64,000 nt of DNA from Prevotella sp. (GCA_016291495.1 JAEEXI010000002.1:49880-113879), one strand, 5' to 3'; counted from the stretch's first letter, positions 18,730-25,984 are shown. The notes: a model not told the origin generated them from the sequence alone. Program-made: numbers and translations.

Positions 18730-20433
18730 ATGAGAGACAGAATTACAGGTTCGAAGGCGCTGATGCGGGCGCTACAGGCTGAGGGGGTGAAGACCATTTT
18801 CGGTTACCCTGGCGGCTCGATTATGCCCGTTTACGATTCGCTTTTCGACTATACACGAGGTGAGAAGAAATGCTTCGACCATATCCTGGTGCGCCACGAG
18901 CAAGGTGCCACACACGCCGCCGAGGGTTATGCCCGGGTGAGTGGCGAGGTGGGTGTAGCCTTGGTGACCAGCGGTCCTGGTGTGACCAACACGCTGACGG
19001 GTATTGCCGATGCCATGCTGGATTCGACGCCCATCGTGGTGATTGCCGGCCAGGTGGCCATTAATGCCCTGGGTACCGATGCTTTCCAGGAGGTCGACCT
19101 CGTAGGTGTTGCCCAACCGATTTCCAAGTGGAGCTATCAGATACGTCATGCCGAGGATGTTGCCTGGGCTGTCAGTCGTGCGTTCTATATTGCCCGCACA
19201 GGCCGTCCAGGTCCTGTTGTCCTTGACTTCCCGCGTAACGCACAGGTCGAGGAGATTGACTGGGAGCCGGCGAAAGTGGATTTCGTACGCTCCTATGTGG
19301 CTTATCCGAAGCTGAACATGGATGCCGTCCGTGAGGCTGCCGAACTGATTAACAACGCTAAAAAACCCCTTGCCTTGGTAGGTCAGGGCGTGGAGCTGGG
19401 GTCTGCCCAGGAGGAGCTGAAGACCTTCCTCGAGAAGGCCGACATCCCTGCCGGACGCACCATGCTGGGACTCTCTGCCTTGCCCTCCGACCATCCGTTG
19501 AATGTTGGAATGCTGGGTATGCACGGCAACTATGCCGTCAACCTGAAGGAGCAGGAGTGCGACGTGCTCATCGCCATCGGTATGCGTTTCAGCGACCGTG
19601 TGACGGGCAATACGAAGACCTACGCCAAGCAGGCGAAGATTATCCATCTGGATATCGACCGCTCAGAGATAGACAAGAATGTGAAGACCGATGTGGCCAT
19701 TGTAGCCGACTGTAAGGAGTCGCTGCCAGCTATCACGGCCTTGCTGAATAAGAATCATCATCAGGAATGGCGCGATTCATTCAAGGATTTGGATGAGAAA
19801 GAGCGCATGAAGGTGATCGAGCCCGCCATCCATCCGACGGAAGGTCCGTTGCTGATGGGCGAGGTGGTGAATGCCGTTGCCGAGCGTGCACCGAAGGGTA
19901 CCGTTCTCGTGACGGACGTTGGTCAGAACCAGCTCTTTGCCACGCGTTATTTCCGCTATCCTGAGAAGCGTAGCATCTGTACCAGCGGCGGTCTTGGAAC
20001 GATGGGCTACGGCATGCCTGCCGCCATCGGAGCCACCTTTGCCACCGACCGTACCGTGGTCTGCTTCATGGGCGACGGCGGTTTCCAGATGAACATCCAG
20101 GAGCTGGGCACCATCATGGAGCAGCAGGCTCCCGTGAAGATGATTCTGCTGAACAACAACTACCTGGGCAATGTGCGCCAGTGGCAGGATATGTTCTGGA
20201 TGCGTCGCAAGTCGTTCACGAAGATGCTCAACCCTTGCTACGAGCAGATTGCCAAGGGCTATGGCATTGCCTACGAGGCAGTGACCGACCGTTCCGCCCT
20301 TGCCGCTGCCGTCGAGCGGATGCTGACCACCAAGGGTCCGTACATCCTGGAGTGTGCCATCAAGGAGGATGACGACGTGCTGCCGATGACGCCGCCGGGA
20401 ATGAACGTGAACGATATGATGCTGGAAATTTAA
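18730..20433 (+). CDS. ilvB: Acetolactate synthase large subunit
   Basis: 567 residues. VRHEQGATHAAEGYARVSG carries the catalytic glutamate that activates TPP. TSGPGVTNTLTGIADAML follows. The C-terminal TPP-binding motif is GDGGFQMNIQELGTI with NNNYLGNVRQWQ. The enzyme joins two pyruvates, or pyruvate and 2-oxobutyrate, in the first committed step of valine and isoleucine synthesis. It is followed by its regulatory subunit after a 7-bp-period array. FAD and Mg2+ dependence is expected from the family. Confidence 0.96.
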   Translation: MRDRITGSKALMRALQAEGVKTIFGYPGGSIMPVYDSLFDYTRGEKKCFDHILVRHEQGATHAAEGYARVSGEVGVALVTSGPGVTNTLTGIADAMLDSTPIVVIAGQVAINALGTDAFQEVDLVGVAQPISKWSYQIRHAEDVAWAVSRAFYIARTGRPGPVVLDFPRNAQVEEIDWEPAKVDFVRSYVAYPKLNMDAVREAAELINNAKKPLALVGQGVELGSAQEELKTFLEKADIPAGRTMLGLSALPSDHPLNVGMLGMHGNYAVNLKEQECDVLIAIGMRFSDRVTGNTKTYAKQAKIIHLDIDRSEIDKNVKTDVAIVADCKESLPAITALLNKNHHQEWRDSFKDLDEKERMKVIEPAIHPTEGPLLMGEVVNAVAERAPKGTVLVTDVGQNQLFATRYFRYPEKRSICTSGGLGTMGYGMPAAIGATFATDRTVVCFMGDGGFQMNIQELGTIMEQQAPVKMILLNNNYLGNVRQWQDMFWMRRKSFTKMLNPCYEQIAKGYGIAYEAVTDRSALAAAVERMLTTKGPYILECAIKEDDDVLPMTPPGMNVNDMMLEI

Positions 20434-20435
20434 TT

Positions 20436-20463
20436 AATGCATAATGCATAATGCTTAATTCAT
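20436..20463 (+). repeat. 7-bp-period array between ilvB and ilvN
   Basis: Units AATGCAT, AATGCAT, AATGCTT, AATTCAT lead straight into AATGATG, which supplies the ilvN start codon. Confidence 0.85.
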
Positions 20464-20464
20464 A

Positions 20465-21010
20465 ATGATGGAAGATAAGAAGAAACTATATACCCTGCTG
20501 GTCTATTCCGAGAACGTGGCTGGTATCCTGAACCAGATTACCGCCGTCTTTACGCGTCGCCAGGTGAACATCGAGAGCCTGAACGTGTCGGCATCGAGCA
20601 TCCCCGGCGTGCATAAGTACACCATCACGGCCTGGAGCGACGAGGATCAGATCAACAAGATTACCCGCCAGATTGAGAAGAAGATTGATGTGGTGAAGGC
20701 CAATTACTTCACCGACGACCAGCTGTTCATCCGCGAGACTGGACTCTATAAGCTGTCAACCGACCAAGTGATGCAGAATCCTGAGATTTCCCGCACCATC
20801 CGCAGGTTCGAGGCCAGTATTACGGAGGTCAATCCCACCTACGTCATCGTGATGAAATACGGTGTGACGGAGGACATCATCTCACTCTACCGTGCACTCG
20901 ACGAGTTCGGCTGTGTGCTGCAGTACACCCGTAGCGGACGCATTGCCGTCACCCGTGGCACGCAGGAGCAAGTGAGCGATTTCCTCGCTGAACGCGAAAA
21001 GAATGGTTAA
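20465..21010 (+). CDS. ilvN: Acetolactate synthase small (regulatory) subunit
   Basis: 181 residues. The N-terminal ACT domain (LYTLLVYSENVAGILNQITA, FTRRQVNIESLNVS) binds the feedback effector valine in homologues. A second C-terminal domain covers about residues 85-181. The start is ATG-ATG inside the last unit of a heptamer array; either ATG is possible. The stop lies inside the next heptamer array, so both ends of this gene are set in repeat sequence. Confidence 0.93.
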   Translation: MMEDKKKLYTLLVYSENVAGILNQITAVFTRRQVNIESLNVSASSIPGVHKYTITAWSDEDQINKITRQIEKKIDVVKANYFTDDQLFIRETGLYKLSTDQVMQNPEISRTIRRFEASITEVNPTYVIVMKYGVTEDIISLYRALDEFGCVLQYTRSGRIAVTRGTQEQVSDFLAEREKNG

Positions 21011-21050
21011 TGGTTATTGGTTAATGGTTAATGGTTATTGGATTATGGAT
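21002..21050 (+). repeat. Seven-unit 7-bp-period array between ilvN and thioesterase
   Basis: Units AATGGTT, AATGGTT, ATTGGTT, AATGGTT, AATGGTT, ATTGGAT, TATGGAT. The ilvN stop (21008-21010) and the thioesterase start (21045) both lie inside it. Confidence 0.9.
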
Positions 21051-21854
21051 AAGATAGGACGTTACGAGTTTATGGCGGAGCCGTTCCATTGCGACTTCTC
21101 GGGCCAGTTGTTTATGGGTCACATGGGCAACCACATGCTGAATGCTGCCGATTTCCATTCGTCGGCACGCGGCTTTGGCATGAAGTACCTGATGACGATA
21201 AAACGTTCGTGGGTGCTGTCGCGCCTCGCCATCGAGATGAACGAGATGCCCCAGCAATACACCAAGTTCAATGTCGAGACGTGGGTCGAGAGTGCCATGC
21301 GCTACTTCACCAGCCGCAACTTCGCCGTCATTGGCATTGACGACAATCCTCTCACCTCTGACCACTCACCTCTCACCTCTAAAATTTACGGCTACGGCCG
21401 CTCCATCTGGGCGATGATTGATACCGAGACGCGCCAGCCCACTGATATCTACGCCATCGACAACGGGGCCATCAACAACTGGATCGTCGCCGACAAGCCC
21501 TGTCCCATCGACAAGGGTGGGCGAGTGAAGATGTCGGGCGATGCTGAACTGGTGCGCACCATCGACACCTACTATAACGACGTCGACATCAACGGCCACA
21601 TCAACTCCGTGAAGTACATTGAGCACGTGCTCGACCTGTGGGACATCGACTGGTATCGCAACCACTGGGTCAAGCGTTTCGAGATAGCCTACGTGGCTGA
21701 GGCGCATCAGGGCGACCAGCTGAGCTTCTATATGGAGAAGCAAGAAGAATCTCTCACCTCTGACCACGCACCTCTCACCTCTTTTAACGTCCGCATCGTG
21801 CGCTCCGACGGCACCGAGTGTTGCCGCAGCAAGGTCGTGTTCGCCTCACGATAG
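21045..21854 (+). CDS. Acyl-ACP thioesterase
   Basis: 269 residues from ATG 21045. The longer frame from 21003 would only add translated repeats (NGYWLMVNGYW) and was rejected. The protein is a double hot-dog acyl-ACP thioesterase: MGNHMLNAADFHSSARGFG in the first half and DVDINGHINSVKYIEHVLD in the second, with the conserved Asn-His. It releases fatty acids from ACP. In Bacteroidales this gene commonly sits between ilvN and ilvC, perhaps because branched-chain fatty acids share precursors. Two in-frame heptamer arrays give NPLTSDHSPLTSK and ESLTSDHAPLTS in loops. Confidence 0.88.
   Translation: MDKIGRYEFMAEPFHCDFSGQLFMGHMGNHMLNAADFHSSARGFGMKYLMTIKRSWVLSRLAIEMNEMPQQYTKFNVETWVESAMRYFTSRNFAVIGIDDNPLTSDHSPLTSKIYGYGRSIWAMIDTETRQPTDIYAIDNGAINNWIVADKPCPIDKGGRVKMSGDAELVRTIDTYYNDVDINGHINSVKYIEHVLDLWDIDWYRNHWVKRFEIAYVAEAHQGDQLSFYMEKQEESLTSDHAPLTSFNVRIVRSDGTECCRSKVVFASR
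21345..21379 (+). repeat. First in-frame 7-bp-period array in the thioesterase gene
   Basis: Units AATCCTC, TCACCTC, TGACCAC, TCACCTC, TCACCTC. It encodes PLTSDHSPLTS. Confidence 0.88.
21748..21782 (+). repeat. Second in-frame 7-bp-period array in the thioesterase gene
   Basis: Units AATCTCT, CACCTCT, GACCACG, CACCTCT, CACCTCT. It encodes SLTSDHAPLTS, almost the same peptide as the first array. Confidence 0.88.
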
Positions 21855-21885
21855 AAATCCCCCACACAAAGGGCGATTTCTTTTG
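21854..21885 (+). terminator. Terminator overlapping the thioesterase stop codon
   Basis: GAAATC at 21854-21859 pairs with GATTTC at 21875-21880, with a CCC/GGG inner stem and a TTTTG tail. It would end the ilvDBN-thioesterase transcript before ilvC. Confidence 0.6.
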
Positions 21886-21888
21886 TGT

Positions 21889-21917
21889 AATATGTCTTTT
21901 CTCTCTCAGCGATGTTG
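21889..21917 (+). repeat. Solitary copy of the 22-bp repeat found at 23267-23332
   Basis: ATGTCTTTTCTCTCTCAGCG closely matches ATGCCTTTTCTCTCCCAGCG in the tandem array about 1.4 kb downstream, in the same orientation. Confidence 0.7.
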
Positions 21918-21928
21918 TGATGGGCGCG

Positions 21929-21965
21929 GATTCTGACTGTCATAATTGTCATAATTGTCAGAAAC
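21929..21965 (+). repeat. Left arm of a 37-bp inverted repeat
   Basis: The arm has two TGTCATAAT steps between TTCTGAC and GTCAGAA. Read on the reverse strand it begins TTTCTGACAATTATGACAAT and matches the right arm at 23558-23595 with a few mismatches. Confidence 0.65.
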
Positions 21966-22029
21966 ACAAATAACCCAGCCTTATCCGGCAATAAGCGATG
22001 GTTATGTCATCCATTTTCCGTGCTGAAAA

Positions 22030-22061
22030 TTTGGAAGTCTCAGGAAAAGTCTTTATATTTG
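22030..22061 (+). promoter_or_regulatory. Consensus promoter of the decayed vapBC pair
   Basis: TTTG at 22030-22033, 20-bp spacer, TATATTTG at 22054-22061, followed by TGG. The antitoxin ATG is at 22077. Confidence 0.75.
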
Positions 22062-22076
22062 TGGACAGAAATAAAC

Positions 22077-22328
22077 ATGCAAGATATGACAGCAATACAA
22101 TTATGAACGGAATTGTTCCGTGAAATGAGTCCTTTGTTGGACAATGAATCGGCAATGAAGAAGATGCTGACGTTTATCAGGACCTTGTCTTCAACGAAGC
22201 CTACAAAAGCTGAGGGCGGCTGGGCAGACCGTTTCGTGGGTGCTTGGAAGGAAGACCGTTCTGCCGACGAAATAGTCAGTGACATTCGTAGTGCCAGAAC
22301 AACAAACAAAATTGATGTCAAGTTATGA
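22077..22328 (+). pseudogene. VapB-type antitoxin gene with an in-frame TGA
   Basis: From ATG 22077 the frame reads MQDMTAIQL, then TGA at 22104-22106, then continues without further interruption as TELFREMSPLLDNESAMKKM to DRSADEIVSDIRSARTTNK. The continuity across the stop, the consensus promoter upstream and the overlap (ATGA) with a PIN-domain remnant downstream all indicate an antitoxin gene killed by a single nonsense change. A TTG at 22113 could restart translation and give 71 residues, so a shortened antitoxin might still be made. Confidence 0.7.
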
Positions 22329-22423
22329 AAGGATATCTTCTGGACACGAGCACTTGTGTAGCCATTTTCCGTGGTAATCGCAACGTGGCTGCAAAACAAC
22401 CTTTGGTAGCTTTGTACCTTTAG
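22325..22423 (+). pseudogene. Truncated VapC-like PIN-domain toxin
   Basis: 32 codons overlapping the antitoxin stop. MKGYLLDTSTCVAIFRGN is the first strand and helix of a VapC PIN domain with its first catalytic aspartate (Asp7). After NRNVA the similarity stops and the frame ends at TAG. About 100 residues and the remaining acidic catalytic residues are missing, so no ribonuclease activity is expected. Confidence 0.75.
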
Positions 22424-22507
22424 GTCAAAGAACTATCCACTTTTAAAATCTTTCGTGAGGCAAATATTCATTTTCATAACAATTTTGAATATTATTCACC
22501 GTAAATC

Positions 22508-22538
22508 ATTGCTGAATCAATTTTATTTTCTATTTTTG
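22508..22538 (+). promoter_or_regulatory. Promoter of the 84-residue membrane protein gene
   Basis: ATTG at 22508-22511, 19-bp spacer, TATTTTTG at 22531-22538 followed by TGG, as in the vapBC promoter. The leader to 22570 is about 25 bases. Confidence 0.6.
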
Positions 22539-22569
22539 TGGCAGATTAAAACTTAAAAACTATAATGAT

Positions 22570-22824
22570 ATGTCAGAATTTATTTCAGGTTATTTTACTT
22601 ATTCATTAGCAGTAGTAGCAATAATTGTTATTTTTGGTGGAGGTATTTTTCTTATATTACGTCCTTTGGTTTTGTGGTATTATAAGATTTACACTATTGT
22701 GGATGAACTACAAATGAACAATGCCTTATTAAGAGAAATCCTTGATGAATTAATGAAAAGGAATACTCAAACGCCATCTTCACAACAACCGCAAGAAGAT
22801 CACAGCAGATATATGCCAAGGTAA
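22570..22824 (+). CDS. Small membrane protein of unknown function
   Basis: 84 residues. One long hydrophobic segment (SLAVVAIIVIFGGGIFLILR, about residues 12-31) is followed by a second aromatic-hydrophobic patch, an amphipathic helix (VDELQMNNALLREILDELMK) and a polar Gln/Ser tail. I do not recognise a family. The gene is strikingly A/T-rich compared with the ilv genes on both sides, which suits recent acquisition. A small membrane effector, holin-like, is possible but unsupported. Confidence 0.6.
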   Translation: MSEFISGYFTYSLAVVAIIVIFGGGIFLILRPLVLWYYKIYTIVDELQMNNALLREILDELMKRNTQTPSSQQPQEDHSRYMPR

Positions 22825-22832
22825 AGCTAAAG

Positions 22833-23210
22833 ATGATGAGGAATAATATATTATTAATCTGTTTATTTTTGAGTCTTTCTTGTTTTGGGCAAGATAAAGA
22901 CAGTATTCGTTTTTATAAAGAAATGCCCCATTACTCATCAGATGGTAAATTAACGTGGCAAAGAGATACTGTTTGCTATAAGAAATTTCTTCCTAATTTT
23001 GACTTATATAAGTCTTCTAATAAAGAATATCCTTATTTGTATAAATACAAAGATAATAAAGGAGAAGAACATTATTTTTTCATTAGACAGAAAGATATTG
23101 AGATTAAAGGGAAGAAAGTTGAAATAAAGATGTATGATGAGAGTAGTGAGGAAATAAGTGTTTATAAGATGTCCAAAGATTCTATATTTTCGTTTAAATT
23201 AAATTACTAA
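22833..23210 (+). CDS. Secreted protein of unknown function, AT-rich
   Basis: 125 residues with a signal peptide (NNILLICLFLSLSCFGQ). The Cys just before the Gly could be a lipobox-like site, but the motif SLSCFG is only approximate. The mature chain is charged and rich in Lys, Tyr, Asp and Ser, without a motif I recognise. It starts 8 bp after the membrane protein gene, so the two form a pair. The same low-GC composition marks it as part of the inserted segment. Confidence 0.6.
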   Translation: MMRNNILLICLFLSLSCFGQDKDSIRFYKEMPHYSSDGKLTWQRDTVCYKKFLPNFDLYKSSNKEYPYLYKYKDNKGEEHYFFIRQKDIEIKGKKVEIKMYDESSEEISVYKMSKDSIFSFKLNY

Positions 23211-23266
23211 AATATGCACTTGTATAGTGACAAAATGCTATATTTGTGGGCAAATTATTATCTACA

Positions 23267-23332
23267 CAGCGACATGCCTTTTCTCTCCCAGCGACATGTC
23301 TTTTCTCGCTTGGCGATATGCCTTTTGATGGT
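23267..23332 (+). repeat. Three-unit tandem repeat, period 22 bp
   Basis: Units 23267-23288, 23289-23310 and 23311-23332. The core is GCGACATGCCTTTTCTC, and the third unit is the most diverged. A single related copy lies at 21889-21917. Confidence 0.85.
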
Positions 23333-23397
23333 TTGTAAAGTAATTTCATGATTCACGAAAGAAGCGTGGGGAAGGGCGTTTGGGGAGTATTAAAGGA

Positions 23398-23463
23398 AAA
23401 AATATTTTCCTAGGCAGGGAGAAAATTTTTCCTGGGCAGGGCGCAAATTTTTCCTCGTGGGGG
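23398..23463 (+). repeat. Second three-unit tandem repeat, period 22 bp
   Basis: Units 23398-23419, 23420-23441 and 23442-23463 with core AAATTTTTCCTGGGCAGGG, decaying into a fourth partial unit. Sequence is unrelated to the first array but the period is identical. Confidence 0.85.
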
Positions 23464-23557
23464 AGAAATTTTGTGCTCGAATGGGGGTAGGGGCGGTACT
23501 TTGTGATGTAAACGAATTTCATAATGTATCTAAGCAGTCTCATTGTATGTGAGGCGG

Positions 23558-23595
23558 GTTTTCTGACAATTCTGACAAATGACAGTGTCAGATTC
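23558..23595 (+). repeat. Right arm of the inverted repeat
   Basis: TTTTCTGACAATTCTGACAA then TGACAGTGTCAGATTC. It mirrors the left arm at 21929-21965 and encloses the vapBC remnant, both small genes and both 22-bp arrays (about 1.67 kb). Confidence 0.65.
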
Positions 23596-23668
23596 TTCAA
23601 TGATTATTTTTCCTCCGTTTATTATCAGATTTTCGACCAAAAGAGAATTATTTTTCAAAAATAAACCG

Positions 23669-23676
23669 TATCTTTG
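23669..23676 (+). promoter_or_regulatory. -7 element of the SpoIIE phosphatase gene
   Basis: TATCTTTG followed by CA. No good -33 box is visible at the usual distance. The leader (about 75 bases) resembles the ilvC leader. Confidence 0.5.
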
Positions 23677-23756
23677 CACGCAAAAGCGTGTGAAACTGCT
23701 CACGCAGCTTGTACACAAATTATCAAACATAACCCTAAAACTAGAACTCATAAAGG

Positions 23757-25763
23757 ATGGAATTGCGCAGGTTTACATATATGGTGCTGACGGCAGTGAT
23801 GGTCGGGTCGCTGGCGGTGTCGTCGTGTAAGAACGGAAAGGCCGGTGGGCAGACAGCAAACGACAGTCTCAGCCAACACCAGAGAGACTCGATAGACTCG
23901 ATAGACTCGGCGTTCTGGGGTGACTCCTGTTACCGCCTGCACTTAAAAGCCGTCAACTATTATAATGCGGGCTATACGGACTCGCTTGAAATGTTCGTGC
24001 CAGGTGCCTTGAAGACATGCCTGGAGCACAATATGCTGGAGCGCTATTACATCATCTGGGGACTGTTGGCCGACGAATATGTCTGGGATGACGAGTTCGA
24101 TAAGGGAGTGGCCGAGGCTCAGCGCATACAGGAGGATGCACTCAAGCGCGACAGTGAGTACGGACTGTATGTGGCCTACAAGGTGCTCGGTAATGGTTAC
24201 GGCAGTCGTGGCAACAACGAAGAAGCAATCAGTAATATACGTAAGTCTATCGACCATTATCATGCCAAGGATTTTGCTCCGATGATGTTGCCATACAACA
24301 CTCTGACGGATGCGCTACGTAGAATGAAGCGATATGAGGAACTTGGCTCTGCCCTGAAGGAATGGAAAGCGATTCTCGAACGCCACCGTACAGGCGAGAA
24401 ATCGGTCAGTTTCAAGTCATGGGCAAACGGGACTGTGCTTTATTCTCTCAGTGCGGCAGAATACCTGATGGATAACGAACAGTATCAGGCAGCCTCGGCG
24501 GCTCTCGACACGGCTGTATACTACTGTGTGAATTACCCAAGTCTCGGTCTTATGCTTAGTTATGTCAATGTTTTGCAGGCCCAAAGCCAGTTGGCTTTCG
24601 CACAGAAAGACTACCATGCTGCCTTGCGCTATGGCCAGAAGGCATACGATATGTCGGTAAAGGATGGCATTGTCAATAATATGCTGAATTCAATGGAGAT
24701 GAAGATTCATGCGCTTAGTGGCCTGGGCCGCTTTAAGGAAGCATTGGAATTACTGACAGAACATGATGACATCAGAGACTCGGTATACGAAAAAAGCAAC
24801 GCCGAGCAGCTGAACGAGCTGAACAAGAAGTACGAGGTAAACGAGCTTAAGATGCAGGCCGAGCGCGACAAGATGCAGGCGGAACGCGACAAGATGCAGG
24901 CTGAGCGTACACAACTGTACCTGATATTGGCCATTGGTGCCGTCGTGCTTTTGGCTATCATCATCTTCATATTATTTCGCTTGCATGCCGCCCGCAGACT
25001 TGCAAAAGTGAAGGCCGCTCAGGAACGCATAGAATCGGAACTGCGCATTGCCCGTGACATCCAGATGTCGATGGTACCGAGTTTGTTCCCAGAGCGTGAG
25101 GGACTGGATATGTATGCCTCGATGACCCCTGCCAAGGAGGTTGGTGGAGACTTGTACGGCTATCTGTTGCAGGACGACAAGCTCTACTTTGCCGTTGGCG
25201 ACGTGTCAGGCAAGGGTGTGCCTGCCTCGCTGTTTATGGCGCAAGCCACGCGACTGTTCCTGACGCTGGCCAAGCAAGGCATGATGCCTGCAGAGATTTG
25301 TACCCGTATCAATGATGCACTCAGTGGCGACGACAATGAGAACGGTATGTTCGTCACCTTCTGGCTCGGATTGGTTGACCTCACGACGGGTCATCTCGAC
25401 TTCTGCAATGCCGGACATAATCCTCCCGTCATTGGTGGTGGCGAGCATCATGGCGAATTCCTCAAGATGATTCCCAATGCACCCATCGGACTATGGCCAG
25501 GGCTGGAATACGAGGGTGAGGAGATAGACTCGATCAAGGGCCGTCCGCTGTTCATCTATACCGATGGACTCAACGAGGCCGAGAACCGCCAGCAAGAGCA
25601 GTTCGGCGACGACCGCCTGCTCGACATCCTGCGCAATACGCACTTCGACTCCGCCCAGCAGGTCATCGAAGCGCTCAAGGCTGAAGTGGAAACCCACCGC
25701 AACGGTGCCGAGCCTAACGACGACCTGACGATGATGTGTCTGCGAGTAAATTTCCAAAAATAA
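23757..25763 (+). CDS. TPR sensor / SpoIIE-type serine phosphatase
   Basis: 668 residues. A lipoprotein-like signal (LAVSSC, Cys24) precedes a TPR-rich region of about 350 residues, presumably periplasmic. Three perfect heptads of AERDKMQ form a coiled coil just before a membrane helix (LYLILAIGAVVLLAIIIFIL, about 388-408). The cytoplasmic part has a short linker helix (ARDIQMSMVPSLFPE) and a PP2C-like SpoIIE domain with GGDLYG, VGDVSGKGVPASLFM, CNAGHNPP and YTDGLNEA metal-binding motifs. Such RsbU-like phosphatases switch anti-sigma antagonists. No partner kinase or antagonist is adjacent. It interrupts the ilv locus. Confidence 0.85.
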   Translation: MELRRFTYMVLTAVMVGSLAVSSCKNGKAGGQTANDSLSQHQRDSIDSIDSAFWGDSCYRLHLKAVNYYNAGYTDSLEMFVPGALKTCLEHNMLERYYIIWGLLADEYVWDDEFDKGVAEAQRIQEDALKRDSEYGLYVAYKVLGNGYGSRGNNEEAISNIRKSIDHYHAKDFAPMMLPYNTLTDALRRMKRYEELGSALKEWKAILERHRTGEKSVSFKSWANGTVLYSLSAAEYLMDNEQYQAASAALDTAVYYCVNYPSLGLMLSYVNVLQAQSQLAFAQKDYHAALRYGQKAYDMSVKDGIVNNMLNSMEMKIHALSGLGRFKEALELLTEHDDIRDSVYEKSNAEQLNELNKKYEVNELKMQAERDKMQAERDKMQAERTQLYLILAIGAVVLLAIIIFILFRLHAARRLAKVKAAQERIESELRIARDIQMSMVPSLFPEREGLDMYASMTPAKEVGGDLYGYLLQDDKLYFAVGDVSGKGVPASLFMAQATRLFLTLAKQGMMPAEICTRINDALSGDDNENGMFVTFWLGLVDLTTGHLDFCNAGHNPPVIGGGEHHGEFLKMIPNAPIGLWPGLEYEGEEIDSIKGRPLFIYTDGLNEAENRQQEQFGDDRLLDILRNTHFDSAQQVIEALKAEVETHRNGAEPNDDLTMMCLRVNFQK

Positions 25764-25764
25764 A

Positions 25765-25796
25765 TTTGGTATTTTACTCACTTATTCGTACCTTTG
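25765..25796 (+). promoter_or_regulatory. Extended promoter of ilvC (shared spacer family)
   Basis: TTTG at 25765-25768, 20-bp spacer containing CTCACTTATTCG, TACCTTTG at 25789-25796. It begins at the stop codon of the phosphatase gene, so ilvC is transcribed independently. Confidence 0.88.
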
Positions 25797-25984
25797 CCAA
25801 CTAAATGGCGAAACTGTTCACGCAGTTTTGCAAGCAATTATTCAGTTAACCCCCTCGTCGGCGTTTCGCGTAAGCGCTGAGCAGACTAGTAAGAAGACGG
25901 TGGTGAGCACCGAACGTCCGGCTCTCGGGTAGGGCTGGCATAGTGCGCAAGGGATATGTATAACATTTTAAATTTTAAGCTATT
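25797..25984 (+). ncRNA. Candidate structured leader of ilvC
   Basis: The leader is about 180 bases and more G/C-rich than other gaps here. CGGTG (25898-25902) pairs with CACCG (25908-25912), enlarged by GACG/CGTC. CCGGC (25918-25922) can pair with GCTGG (25934-25938). A short frame at 25805 encodes 14 residues (MAKLFTQFCKQLFS) and is not rich in branched-chain residues, so classical attenuation is not evident. I recognise no known riboswitch. The call rests on length, composition and hairpins only. Confidence 0.35.

Larger units (their letters stand above)
23211..23756 (+). other. 546-bp gene-free region rich in repeats
   Basis: It holds a weak TATATTTG box (23239-23246), a three-unit 22-bp array, a second three-unit 22-bp array, the right inverted-repeat arm, the SpoIIE-gene promoter and a leader similar to that of ilvC. 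Open frames on either strand only translate repeats. Confidence 0.7.

Noticed and set aside
21003..21044. N-terminal extension of the thioesterase (NGYWLMVNGYW)
   Set aside because: It is only translated heptamer repeats; ATG 21045 gives the family-typical start.
23267..23463. CRISPR array
   Set aside because: Units are strictly tandem at 22 bp with no spacers, and no cas genes are present.
23346..23600. Reverse-strand frame of 84 codons
   Set aside because: It consists of translated 22-bp repeats (KFLPHEEKF, KIFSLPRKIF) and has no promoter or start context.
25805..25849. Attenuator leader peptide for ilvC
   Set aside because: The 14-residue peptide has only two Leu and no Ile or Val, so it does not look like a branched-chain sensor.
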